Below are positions 1 to 5,951 of a DNA stretch of 8,518 nucleotides, piece by piece. This DNA comes from a bacterium (GTDB lineage Bacteria > Patescibacteriota > Minisyncoccia > Phycocordibacterales > Phycocordibacteraceae), in contig JAKAMJ010000026.1 in NCBI GenBank assembly GCA_021812955.1, forward strand, positions 1 through 8,518, given 5' to 3'. The translations under genes were made by a program, and so were the position numbers. Position 1 is the first letter of the stretch. The number at the start of each line of letters is the position of its first letter. The notes beneath the pieces are model-generated. The model was not told the origin of the DNA and did no database searches. It was given only the letters and a program-made list of their open reading frames with translations.

Positions 1-60
1 TCGGTGCGCCTGCGCAAGCAGCATCTCACCGAAACCGCCCGCGCCAAAGCGAAGCGCTAA
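1..60 (+). CDS. typA: C-terminal end of GTPase TypA/BipA (partial)
   Basis: Frame 1 is open from the window edge to a TAA at 58-60 and gives 19 residues, SVRLRKQHLTETARAKAKR. This resembles the conserved end of TypA/BipA, which in other bacteria runs roughly 'S-IR-RK-HLTE--R-RA-R'. TypA is a translational GTPase related to EF-G that binds the ribosome and supports ribosome assembly and growth under stress. Only the basic C-terminal tail is visible here, so the GTPase domain cannot be checked. A hairpin terminator follows about 47 nt after the stop. The call rests on one short motif and remains moderately sure. Confidence 0.7.
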   Translation, partial: SVRLRKQHLTETARAKAKR

Positions 61-106
61 TGCGCCGCCGTTTGGGACAAGGTTTGACCTTGTTCAGAGA
101 AAGATA

Positions 107-138
107 AAGGCCGGTTCCCAGAATGGGGAACCGGCCTT
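107..138. terminator. Bidirectional hairpin terminator between typA and the convergent orphan gene
   Basis: A perfect 13-bp stem pairs 107-119 with 126-138 around a 6-nt loop. It lies between two convergent stop codons (60 on plus, 164 on minus). The tract after the stem is weak on plus (only TT) and somewhat better on minus (TTATCTTTCTC). A smaller 7-bp hairpin (77-83 with 87-93, loop TTG) lies just before it. Confidence 0.65.
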
Positions 139-163
139 GCCGTTGGCGGCCGCACGGCGCGTT

Positions 164-451
164 CTACGCGGCCGAGGGCCCAGAGTCGGGCGTGTCTTCG
201 ATTTCGCAGACCTCGAATTCGAAGACGACGACGTTGCGTCGGTATCTCCCGTTGCCGGGGTAGACGTCCCTCCACCACCGGGCCGCCAGGTATTTCCCTG
301 CGGACTCTAGCGCCGTGACTACGGCTGGAATGGGTACGACGAAACCGATTCCTTCCGAAAGATAACCTTCCACGGGAAGGCCTATCAGCGCCTTGACGTG
401 CTCTTGGGCCGAGTGCCTTTCCGGCTCGGCAATGACTCTAATCCTCGCCAT
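164..451 (-). CDS. Hypothetical 95-residue protein
   Basis: I do not recognise this protein. The start is the ATG at 451-449, giving MARIRVIAEPE, because an excellent Shine-Dalgarno sequence sits 6 nt upstream; the longer frame beginning at 496 would translate through it. The product is soluble-looking: a basic N-terminus, a middle segment rich in G, V, I and P (GLPVEGYLSEGIGFVVPIPAVV, about residues 24-45, too short and polar-flanked for a confident membrane helix), then 'KYLAARWWRDVYPGNGRYRR', a beta-like 'NVVVFEFEV' and an acidic tail. The gene is convergent with typA and divergent from cfa. A possible -10 TATAGT lies at 537-532 on minus, which would give a leader of about 75 nt. Coding is supported by the SD and by the frame filling the gap between terminator and promoter. 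Confidence 0.65.
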   Translation of the reverse strand: MARIRVIAEPERHSAQEHVKALIGLPVEGYLSEGIGFVVPIPAVVTALESAGKYLAARWWRDVYPGNGRYRRNVVVFEFEVCEIEDTPDSGPSAA

Positions 452-457
452 CGTTTT

Positions 458-468
458 CCTCCTCCTTT
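458..468 (-). promoter_or_regulatory. Strong Shine-Dalgarno site of the 95-residue gene
   Basis: On the minus strand AAAGGAGGAGG is followed by 6 nt and then ATG at 451. It fixes the start and contrasts with cfa, smpB, ftsH and recG, whose starts sit too close to their -10 boxes for a normal leader. Confidence 0.75.
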
Positions 469-570
469 GTTTTTTGAAATAATTTCTCGGATGCACGATG
501 CGTGAATCCGGTCGCTTTGCATCTGACGTGGACTATATCATCGGCGCGGGAGAAATGCACGCGGCGTCGT

Positions 571-598
571 TTGCGAGAAGGCCGGGGCGTGGTATAGA
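571..598 (+). promoter_or_regulatory. Putative cfa promoter adjoining the start codon
   Basis: TTGCGA (571-576), a 16-nt spacer and TATAGA (593-598) resemble a sigma-70-type promoter. The -10 box ends 8 nt before the cfa ATG, so transcription would begin around 605 and leave a 2-nt leader. An AGAGG at 596-600 could be a Shine-Dalgarno site, but it overlaps the -10 box. If this promoter is the active one, that AGAGG would not be in the mRNA. Confidence 0.45.
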
Positions 599-606
599 GG
601 ATTCAT

Positions 607-1722
607 ATGGCATCGCCCAAGGAGCTTATCGAGAGCATCTTGAAAAAGGCGGACGTGACTATCGGCGGCACGCGCCCGCAAGACATCACCGTGCGCGACG
701 AACGGCTCTACGGCCGCGTCCTGCGCTCCGGCTCGCTCGGGCTCGGCGAGGCCTACCTGGACGGCTGGTGGGACGGGAACGAGCTCGACGCATTCTTCGA
801 GAAAGTGCTCGCCGCGCACCTCGATCGGGCAGTGGAGAAGAACCTCGCTACGGCGCTCGTCGTCGCACGCGCGTTCCTTTTCAACATGCAGTCGAGCAAG
901 CGCGCGTTCGATATTGGCGAGGCGCATTACGACCTCGGCAACGACCTCTACGAGGCGATGCTCGACAAGCGCATGGTCTATACCGGCGGCTATTGGAAGG
1001 ATGCGAAGACGCTCGACGAGGCCCAGGAGGCGAAGCTCGACCTGGTCTGCAGGAAGATAGGGTTGAAAGAGGGCGATCGCATCCTCGACATCGGTTGCGG
1101 CTGGGGGAGCTTCGCGAAGTTTGCGGCGGAGCGGTATGGCGCGACGGTCGTGGGCATCACCGTCTCGAAAGAACAGGCGGAGCTTGCGCGCGAGCGGTGC
1201 GCGGGTTTGCCGGTCGAGATCCGCGTGCAGGATTATCGCGACGTGCGCGAGCAGTTCGACCACATCGTCTCGCTCGGCATGTTCGAGCACGTGGGCGTGA
1301 AGAACTACAGGACCTATTTCGAGACCGCGCGGCGCTGCTTGAAGGACGGCGGGCTCTTCCTGTTGCACACGATCGGGCAGGGGCCGTCGCACGGCGCGAT
1401 AGACCCGTGGATCGACCGGTATATCTTCCCGGGCGGCGTGATCCCTTCGGTGACGCACGTGGGGAAGGCGCTCGAGGATACGTTCGTAATGGAGGATTGG
1501 CACAATTTCGGCCCGGATTACGACAAGACGCTCATGGTATGGTTCAAGAACTTCGACGCGGCGTGGCCGGCTCTTCGAGAGAAATACGGAGACAGATTCT
1601 ATCGTATGTGGAAATACTATCTGCTTTCCTGCGCCGGTTCGTTTCGAGCGCGGCACATCCAGCTCTGGCAGATCGTGCTCTCCAAGGAAGGCATCAAGGG
1701 CGGGTATCAGTCAGTGCGTTGA
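607..1722 (+). CDS. cfa: Cyclopropane-fatty-acyl-phospholipid synthase
   Basis: The enzyme transfers a methylene group from S-adenosylmethionine to the cis double bond of unsaturated acyl chains in membrane phospholipids. The 371-residue length is close to the 382 of E. coli Cfa, and the two align without register shift at a constant offset of 12. An N-terminal helical domain (about 1-95) precedes the Rossmann methyltransferase domain. SAM motif I is LDIGCGWG at 160-167, followed by VVGITVSKEQ. Active-site residues that match E. coli E239, H266 and Y317 are E227 (GMFEHVG), H254 (FLLHTIG) and Y305 (DYD). The E. coli bicarbonate ligand C139 is replaced by G127 (YTGGYW). The C-terminus CAGSFRARHIQLWQ (from C342) is the family signature. 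The gene is monocistronic between two orphan genes. CPR genomes usually lack fatty-acid synthesis, so an acquired lipid may be the substrate (inference). Confidence 0.95.
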   Translation: MASPKELIESILKKADVTIGGTRPQDITVRDERLYGRVLRSGSLGLGEAYLDGWWDGNELDAFFEKVLAAHLDRAVEKNLATALVVARAFLFNMQSSKRAFDIGEAHYDLGNDLYEAMLDKRMVYTGGYWKDAKTLDEAQEAKLDLVCRKIGLKEGDRILDIGCGWGSFAKFAAERYGATVVGITVSKEQAELARERCAGLPVEIRVQDYRDVREQFDHIVSLGMFEHVGVKNYRTYFETARRCLKDGGLFLLHTIGQGPSHGAIDPWIDRYIFPGGVIPSVTHVGKALEDTFVMEDWHNFGPDYDKTLMVWFKNFDAAWPALREKYGDRFYRMWKYYLLSCAGSFRARHIQLWQIVLSKEGIKGGYQSVR

Positions 1723-1751
1723 AGCGGATAACCCCGCCTCGGTCTGTGGTA

Positions 1752-1782
1752 TCCTATCGTTCAGAGGATAGGAGATCTTTTT
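1752..1782 (+). terminator. Probable intrinsic terminator after cfa
   Basis: A 7-bp stem (TCCTATC 1752-1758 with GATAGGA 1767-1773, 8-nt loop) is followed by GATC and then TTTTT (1778-1782). The stem is AT-rich and the T-run is displaced by 4 nt, so termination may be partial. Read-through would put the next gene in one transcript with cfa. Confidence 0.45.
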
Positions 1783-1810
1783 AATAACCCACACAAAAGG
1801 AGTCGATGCC

Positions 1811-2215
1811 ATGACCATGCCGGAAAGCAGACACGCGAGCCCCAAGAGCAATGTGTGCAGTTTTGCCGATTTTATCGCCAGGAAAAGAGAAGCACTGGAA
1901 GTGGAGACGCTCGATAGGATACTCGAATTCAAGAAGAGTATCGAGGAAGGCGGCCAACAAGGCGATAAGGTGATTCTTATTGCTGATGTCGGTACGCCAA
2001 AGGGGCGGAAGATAGCGGGGCATTTCTTTCAGGCCTGGTGGGAAATCAGAGGCATTGATAAGGGCGGCGAGCATGCGCGCGGGATAGTCAGGCGCGAGCA
2101 GATGCAAGAGCTTCTTTATGCTCTTGAGGATAGCGTGGCGCTCGAGCTTGCGTTCATGGTGGGTACGGTCGTCGTGAGGGCCGACGCCGGCGGGATATTC
2201 GTGTTTAAGGCATAG
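1811..2215 (+). CDS. Hypothetical 134-residue protein
   Basis: I do not recognise this protein. ATG 1811 is preceded by AAAAGGAG (1795-1802) at 8 nt, a good Shine-Dalgarno site. An ATG at 1806 is out of frame. No signal peptide or membrane helix is evident. A polar N-terminus leads into 'FADFIARKREALEVETLDRILEFKKSIEEGG' (about 18-48), likely helical and charged. Next come a beta-like 'KVILIADVGTPKGRKIAGHFF', an aromatic patch AWWEIRG, and a hydrophobic C-terminal half ending VVVRADAGGIFVFKA. The compact alpha/beta pattern suggests a small cytoplasmic domain, but no catalytic motif can be named. It lies 88 nt after cfa behind a weak terminator and ends at a strong terminator shared with the convergent tmRNA. 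It could be cotranscribed with cfa if the weak terminator leaks. Confidence 0.75.
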   Translation: MTMPESRHASPKSNVCSFADFIARKREALEVETLDRILEFKKSIEEGGQQGDKVILIADVGTPKGRKIAGHFFQAWWEIRGIDKGGEHARGIVRREQMQELLYALEDSVALELAFMVGTVVVRADAGGIFVFKA

Positions 2216-2227
2216 CAAAAGCTGAAG

Positions 2228-2255
2228 GGCGCGGGTTGGATACCCGCGCCTTTTT
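2228..2255. terminator. Strong intrinsic terminator, 134-residue gene / tmRNA junction
   Basis: A 9-bp GC-rich stem (GGCGCGGGT 2228-2236 with ACCCGCGCC 2242-2250, loop TGGAT) is followed on plus by TTTTTGTCCTT. Read on minus, downstream of the tmRNA end at 2272, the same stem is followed by CTTCAGCTTTT. It therefore probably also stops ssrA, less efficiently. Confidence 0.85.
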
Positions 2256-2271
2256 GTCCTTGCATCAGCGG

Positions 2272-2674
2272 TGGAGATGTCGGGAATCGAACCCGAGTCC
2301 GAATCTGGCTTTGAAAGCGACTCTACGACGCATAGTCTTGATTAGAGTTTAAGAAAGGGCGCGAGGAATCAAGACGAAACCGCTCCTTTCCGATCCCTTA
2401 TTTAACCGATCTCGGCGGGAAGCGAGACGGCGATCCTTCAGAAGATTCCGCCCCTATGCTCGGCTGGAGGAACCCGAGCGTAAGGACGTCGCTTGGCGAA
2501 GTGCGGTTAGGCAGTCGCGAAAGCGAACGCAAAATCGTGCATACCGTAGTACGGCGACTCCACGCTTGCAAGAGTGTTCTTGGCAAGTTTTGTTTCCTGC
2601 GCTTTTGAGTGATTGCAGGAGTGCACTGCGTCGCACGTCTTTCAAAGTACAGACCGTCAAAGCCGGTCACCCCC
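2272..2674 (-). ncRNA. ssrA: Transfer-messenger RNA (tmRNA)
   Basis: tmRNA rescues stalled ribosomes: it enters as alanyl-tRNA mimic with SmpB, then supplies a short frame that tags the nascent peptide for proteolysis. The 5' end GGGGGUG (2674-2668) pairs with CAUCUCC (2279-2273, two G-U pairs) as acceptor stem, with discriminator A at 2272. The T-arm is UCGGG-UUCGAUU-CCCGA. Helix 2 is visible as CUUUGAAAG (2647-2639) against CUUUCAAAG (2317-2309). An H-type pseudoknot fits 2627-2596: AGUG with CACU and CCUGC with GCAGG. After it come 11 nt and the resume codon GCC, the same spacing as in E. coli. The genome encodes A-CC-G after the acceptor, so the final CCA needs the nucleotidyltransferase. 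At 403 nt it is slightly longer than the E. coli RNA. It lies downstream of smpB on the same strand, with its own -10 box. Confidence 0.96.
2507..2584 (-). other. tmRNA tag reading frame, 25 residues
   Basis: The frame starts at the proposed resume codon GCC (2584-2582), 11 nt after pseudoknot 1, and ends at TAA (2509-2507). The tag begins AKNTLASVES, continues with PYYGMHD, and ends FAFAFATA. A small, hydrophobic Ala-ending C-terminus is what ClpXP- and FtsH-type proteases recognise, though the common ending is ALAA. At 25 residues it is longer than the 10 of E. coli. The stop and frame are firm; the resume codon is inferred from spacing. Confidence 0.8.
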
Positions 2675-2683
2675 AGGGAACAC

Positions 2684-2689
2684 ATGATA
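2684..2689 (-). promoter_or_regulatory. Putative ssrA -10 box
   Basis: TATCAT on minus ends 9 nt before the mature 5' end (2674). The expected start is near 2677, leaving about 3 nt for 5' trimming. I find no convincing -35 hexamer. Confidence 0.4.
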
Positions 2690-2713
2690 CCATCCTGTGC
2701 TTTCTGCGAGACT

Positions 2714-2795
2714 CGAAGCTGGTAATTCGCAAAAAGAGGGTAAAGACTTGGCCTTAGCGGCCCAGAGCGCACTCTTTTTCGGATTACCAGCTTCG
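2714..2795. repeat. Long inverted repeat between smpB and ssrA
   Basis: Arms 2714-2738 and 2772-2795 are complementary except for one mismatch and one extra base. Each contains CGAAGCTGGTAAT near its outer end and AAAAAGAG near the inner end. The 33-nt centre holds a further small hairpin (GGCC 2750-2753 with GGCC 2759-2762). It begins 2 nt after the smpB stop. It may act as smpB terminator or RNA stabiliser, or be a short mobile-element remnant; no T-run follows the outer stem in either direction, so a plain intrinsic terminator fits poorly. Confidence 0.8.
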
Positions 2796-2797
2796 GG

Positions 2798-3241
2798 TTA
2801 TCTATTTTTCAATACGCGCTCGGTTTCTCGCGAAGCGTCGCGCTTCTTCAGGTCTTCGCGGCGGTCAGATTTGCCTTTGCCGCGGACGATGGCGATGCGC
2901 GCCTTCACGAGCCTGCCGGCAGTGTATACCTCAAGAGGGATGATTGTCAACCCTTTCTTCGATTCTTCGACGGCGAGGTGGGCGATCTCTTTCTTCTCGA
3001 GCAGGAGCCGGCGCGGGCGCTCGGGGTCGTAGTCCTTCGGGGTGTTCGCCGGCTGGTACGGCGGGATGGTCATGCCGACGATGAACGCTTCGCCGCCGCG
3101 CACCACTACGCGCGCTCCATCGAGTGAGCCGAGCTTATCGCGCAGCGATTTCACTTCGCCACCGAATAGCTCGACGCCGGCGGAAAAGGTCTCGACGGTC
3201 GAGAATTTCAGCAGGGCTTTCTTGTATTCGACGAGGGCCAT
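2798..3241 (-). CDS. smpB: SsrA-binding protein SmpB
   Basis: SmpB binds the tRNA-like domain of tmRNA and places it in the ribosomal A site, mimicking codon-anticodon pairing in trans-translation. The 147-residue product has the family blocks in order: ETFSAGVELFGGEVKSLR near the N-terminus (commonly GTEVKSLR), GEAFIVGMTIPPY, DPERPRRLLLEKKEI, KKGLTIIPLEVY and the basic tail RGKGKSDRREDLKKRD followed by RETERVLKNR. That tail is unstructured in solution and enters the mRNA channel of the stalled ribosome. The start is ATG 3241-3239. A longer open frame runs upstream to 3781 but overlaps ftsH and carries no SmpB homology. The TATACT box ends 8 nt before ATG, so the mRNA is probably leaderless. 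ssrA lies downstream on the same strand, so the protein and its RNA partner are physically linked. Confidence 0.96.
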   Translation of the reverse strand: MALVEYKKALLKFSTVETFSAGVELFGGEVKSLRDKLGSLDGARVVVRGGEAFIVGMTIPPYQPANTPKDYDPERPRRLLLEKKEIAHLAVEESKKGLTIIPLEVYTAGRLVKARIAIVRGKGKSDRREDLKKRDASRETERVLKNR

Positions 3242-3249
3242 ATATATAG

Positions 3250-3257
3250 AGTATACT
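3250..3257. promoter_or_regulatory. Shared palindromic -10 box for smpB and ftsH
   Basis: The octamer AGTATACT is its own reverse complement and gives TATACT on both strands: 3252-3257 for ftsH and 3255-3250 for smpB. In each direction exactly 8 nt separate the box from ATG (3266 and 3241), predicting starts near 3264 and 3243 and 2-nt leaders. No convincing -35 hexamer is seen on either side. Two polymerases could not occupy the site at once. Confidence 0.65.
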
Positions 3258-3265
3258 TCCTTATT

Positions 3266-5200
3266 ATGGCAACCGCACCTCAGAAGAAGCCGGCGATCAA
3301 AGCTGGGAAGAAGAAAGGCGCCGCGCCGGAGGCGCGGCGGGCCGGGCCCGGCTTCCGCGGGAAGCCGTCGTTTCTCGGCAATCTCGTGACGACCGTCCTC
3401 ATATTCCTCTTGCTCATGAGCCTGTATTCGCTCGTGGACGGCTTCATCCAGCCGAACGAGACCATCCCGCTCTCGGCTGTCGCGTCTGACGTGACAGCCG
3501 GGAAAGTCAAGTCGATCGTCGTGCATGGCGATTCGCTCGACCTCACGTATGCCGATGGCGTGGTGAAGGAATCGCAGAAAGACCCGTCCGCCGGCCTCCC
3601 CGAGACGCTCGCCACCTACGGCGTGACGCCCGAGCAGCTCATGAAGGTGCCGATGACCGTGCAGGGACAGTCCGGTTTCGATTTCTGGTTCATGGCGCTC
3701 GCGCCGACGCTTCTGTCGCTCGCGTTCGTCGCGATCCTGTTCTGGTTCCTCACTCGCCAGGTGCGCGGCGCGGGCATGCAAGCGCTCAGCTTCGGTCAGT
3801 CGAAGGCACGCGTGACAGATCCGGCCGACGCCGCGCAGCGCGTCACGTTTGCCGATGTCGCCGGCGCGCGCGAAGCGAAGGAAGAGTTGGTCGAGATAGT
3901 CGACTTCCTCAGGAATCCGAAGAAGTTTCTAGATATCGGCGCGCGCATCCCGAAGGGCATCATACTGATGGGCGCGCCTGGCACGGGCAAGACGCTTCTC
4001 GCGCGCGCGGTGGCGGGCGAAGCAGGCGTGCCATTCTTCTCAATCTCGGGAAGCGAATTCGTCGAGATGTTCGTGGGCGTGGGCGCGAGCCGCGTGCGTG
4101 ACCTGTTCCAGCTCGCGAAGAAGGCCGCGCCGGCGATTATCTTCGTCGACGAGATAGACGCGGTCGGCCGCGCGCGCGGCGCCGGCATGGGCGGCGGCAA
4201 CGACGAGCGCGAGCAGACGCTCAATCAGATCCTCGTAGAGATGGACGGTTTCGAGCCGGCCGAGAAGGTCGTCGTTATTGCTGCGACCAACCGCCCCGAC
4301 GTGCTCGACCCCGCGCTCCTCCGGCCAGGCCGATTCGACCGCCGCGTCACCATCGACCTGCCGGACCGCCGCGATCGCGAGGAGATACTCAAGATACACG
4401 CGCAGAAGAAGCCGCTCGGGCCGGACGTGGCGCTCGCGGTCATCGCGGAGCGCACGCCAGGCTTCTCGGGCGCGGAGCTCTACAGCCTCATGAACGAGGG
4501 TGCCATTCTCGCTGCACGCGAGAATCGCAACGAGATCACGCAGTACGACCTCATCCGTTCCATCGAGAAAGTGATGCTCGGCCCCGAGCGGAAGTCCCAC
4601 CTGCTTTCCAAACGCGAGAAGGAATTGACCGCGTATCACGAAGCGGGGCACGCGCTCGTGTCGTCGCTCTTGGAGCACGCTGACCCGGTGCACAAGATCT
4701 CGATCATCAGCCGTGGCCGCGCCGCGGGCTACACGCTCAAGCTGCCCTTCGACGATCGCAAGATGCAGTCGAAGAAGCAATTCCTGGACGACATCGCAGC
4801 GACGCTCGGCGGCTACGCCGCCGAGGAGCTGCTATTCGACGACGTGACCACTGGCCCGTCGAACGACCTGCGCGTCATCACTGCGCTCGCGCGCGAGATG
4901 GTCACCCGCTACGGCATGAGCGACGCGCTCGGGCCGATAGCCTTCGGCGAGCGCGAGCTCGGGCACGAGCCGTATTCTGAAAAAGTCGCGGCCGAGATAG
5001 ACGCTGAGGTATCGCACATAATCGAAGGGGCGAAGGCTCGCGCGATCAAGGCGATAAACGAGCACCGCGACGCGCTCGACGCTATCGCGAAGGAGCTCAT
5101 CGAGAAGGAGACGATAGAGCGCATCGAATTCGAGAAAATCCTCCTCGCCAACGGCATCATGCCCAAAAAGCGCGAAGAGGACGAATCCGGCGCTGTATAA
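3266..5200 (+). CDS. ftsH: ATP-dependent zinc metalloprotease FtsH
   Basis: FtsH is a membrane-bound hexameric AAA+ protease that extracts and degrades membrane proteins and unstable or tagged cytosolic proteins. The 644-residue protein has a lysine-rich N-terminal tail (1-38), TM1 (about 39-60), an extracytoplasmic domain (about 61-140) and TM2 (about 142-163). The AAA+ module follows: Walker A GAPGTGKT 236-243, pore loop FVGVG 269-273, Walker B IIFVDEID 291-298, and second region of homology [19 protein letters not shown] with R356 and R359. The peptidase site is HEAGH 458-462, with the third zinc ligand D534 in TTGPSND. All key residues are present. The basic tail before TM1 is longer than in E. 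coli, where TM1 is close to the start. ATG 3266 follows TATACT by 8 nt. It is divergent from smpB, and no clear terminator follows the TAA. Confidence 0.98.
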   Translation: MATAPQKKPAIKAGKKKGAAPEARRAGPGFRGKPSFLGNLVTTVLIFLLLMSLYSLVDGFIQPNETIPLSAVASDVTAGKVKSIVVHGDSLDLTYADGVVKESQKDPSAGLPETLATYGVTPEQLMKVPMTVQGQSGFDFWFMALAPTLLSLAFVAILFWFLTRQVRGAGMQALSFGQSKARVTDPADAAQRVTFADVAGAREAKEELVEIVDFLRNPKKFLDIGARIPKGIILMGAPGTGKTLLARAVAGEAGVPFFSISGSEFVEMFVGVGASRVRDLFQLAKKAAPAIIFVDEIDAVGRARGAGMGGGNDEREQTLNQILVEMDGFEPAEKVVVIAATNRPDVLDPALLRPGRFDRRVTIDLPDRRDREEILKIHAQKKPLGPDVALAVIAERTPGFSGAELYSLMNEGAILAARENRNEITQYDLIRSIEKVMLGPERKSHLLSKREKELTAYHEAGHALVSSLLEHADPVHKISIISRGRAAGYTLKLPFDDRKMQSKKQFLDDIAATLGGYAAEELLFDDVTTGPSNDLRVITALAREMVTRYGMSDALGPIAFGERELGHEPYSEKVAAEIDAEVSHIIEGAKARAIKAINEHRDALDAIAKELIEKETIERIEFEKILLANGIMPKKREEDESGAV

Positions 5201-5238
5201 GTTTTCCCCAAGCCGAGCGCAACTTTTCTGAGTGCATG

Positions 5239-5257
5239 TTGTATACTTGGTATACAA
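5239..5257 (+). promoter_or_regulatory. Palindromic promoter/operator of the HTH gene
   Basis: TTGTATAC (5239-5246), spacer TTG and GTATACAA (5250-5257) form a perfect 8-bp inverted repeat. It contains two possible -10 boxes, TATACT 5242-5247 and TATACA 5251-5256, 9 bp apart. The first would start transcription near 5254 and keep the AAAGG Shine-Dalgarno site (5256-5260) in the mRNA, 7 nt before ATG 5268. A repressor dimer on this palindrome would block the promoter. The downstream HTH protein is a candidate binder (inference). Confidence 0.6.
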
Positions 5258-5267
5258 AGGTTCACTT

Positions 5268-5939
5268 ATGGCACTTCGCGAAAAGAAATCAGAGGCGATC
5301 CGCATGCGCAAAGAAGGCGCGAGTTATAGTCAAATAAAAGAAAAGCTGAAAGTAAGTAAAAGTTCTCTGAGTCTGTGGCTGCATGATATGCCGCTACCAG
5401 AGAAGCTGCTACGAGAGCTTCGCGATTGGAACGCGGTTCGCATTGAAAGATTCCAGAATACTATGCGTGGCAAACGTGAAGCTCGGTGGGCAGAGGTTCG
5501 AAAGCGTGCGGCAAAAGATATCGGTGAGCTAAATAAAAGAGAGCTCTTTATAGCGGGCTTTTTCCTGTACTGGGGCGAAGGTACGAAGACAGCGGCAGCA
5601 AGCACATCGCTCTCTAATACCGATCCAGCAATGATTCGTTTTTTCATGCGGTGGCTCGAATCTCTTGGCGTTTCGAAAGATCGGTTGCGCGTATATGTGC
5701 ATCTCTACTCAGATATGGATGTGTTCCGAGAATTGAAATATTGGTCGAAGGCGCTCGGATTGCCCTTGTCTTCATTCAGGAAACCGTATATAAAGACCTC
5801 GAACCGAAGCGGTCTCTCATATCCGCAAAAGTTCACACACGGTACCTGCAATCTAATATACGAAAATAGGGACGTTTCCGAATATATCAAAATGTCTCTA
5901 GATTACATTCGGAGTGAATTTGCGGCAGAGGGTGTATAA
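5268..5939 (+). CDS. HTH protein with LAGLIDADG-like domain
   Basis: The 223-residue protein starts with a helix-turn-helix (about 6-38: 'KSEAIRMRKEGASYSQIKEKLKVSKSSLSLWL') like those of resolvase or transposase-type regulators. A charged helical linker (about 44-88) follows. Then comes RELFIAGFFLYWGEGTKT (91-108), reminiscent of a LAGLIDADG homing-endonuclease motif, with 'SLSNTDPAMIRFFMRWL' and a long hydrophilic C-terminal part. I recall similar 'GLYWGEG' proteins as uncharacterised genes in CPR and other bacteria; this is memory, not a search. Role could be a DNA-binding regulator or a remnant of a homing endonuclease. ATG 5268 has AAAGG 7 nt upstream; the GTG at 5232 would translate through the promoter palindrome and is rejected. 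Base composition is lower in G+C than ftsH and recG. The gene ends within the -10 box of the tRNA. Confidence 0.8.
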   Translation: MALREKKSEAIRMRKEGASYSQIKEKLKVSKSSLSLWLHDMPLPEKLLRELRDWNAVRIERFQNTMRGKREARWAEVRKRAAKDIGELNKRELFIAGFFLYWGEGTKTAAASTSLSNTDPAMIRFFMRWLESLGVSKDRLRVYVHLYSDMDVFRELKYWSKALGLPLSSFRKPYIKTSNRSGLSYPQKFTHGTCNLIYENRDVSEYIKMSLDYIRSEFAAEGV

Positions 5940-5940
5940 T
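5935..5940 (+). promoter_or_regulatory. Consensus -10 box of the tRNA
   Basis: TATAAT spans the last codon and TAA stop of the HTH gene and one base beyond. It predicts a start near 5947, five nt before the tRNA. No -35 hexamer is evident. Confidence 0.55.
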
Positions 5941-5951
5941 TCTGAGACAAT

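Noticed and set aside
538..1656. Long open frame on minus opposite cfa
   Set aside because: Antisense shadow of a G+C-rich gene; its translation is rich in R, V, E and H with no motif.
1750..1755. TATCCT as -10 box of the 134-residue gene
   Set aside because: No matching -35 element at normal spacing, and the implied start falls inside the hairpin at 1752-1773; terminator or read-through explains the region as well.
498..1784. Long open frame on plus overlapping cfa in another frame (428 codons)
   Set aside because: It is a composition shadow: low-complexity Arg/Ala/Gly-rich translation with no family resemblance, while the frame at 607-1722 is a clear Cfa.
2398..2772. Open frame on minus across the tmRNA
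   Set aside because: The region is fully explained by tmRNA structure; the frame crosses the acceptor stem and promoter.
3242..3781. N-terminal extension of SmpB to 327 residues
   Set aside because: The extra part is antisense to ftsH, has no SmpB similarity, and the TATACT box at 3255-3250 places the transcript start at the internal ATG.
4040..4780. Open frame on minus opposite ftsH
   Set aside because: Antisense shadow; all ftsH motifs lie on the plus strand and the minus translation shows no domain.
5232..5267. Earlier GTG start for the HTH protein
   Set aside because: It would translate through the promoter palindrome and Shine-Dalgarno site; ATG 5268 is correctly spaced from AAAGG.
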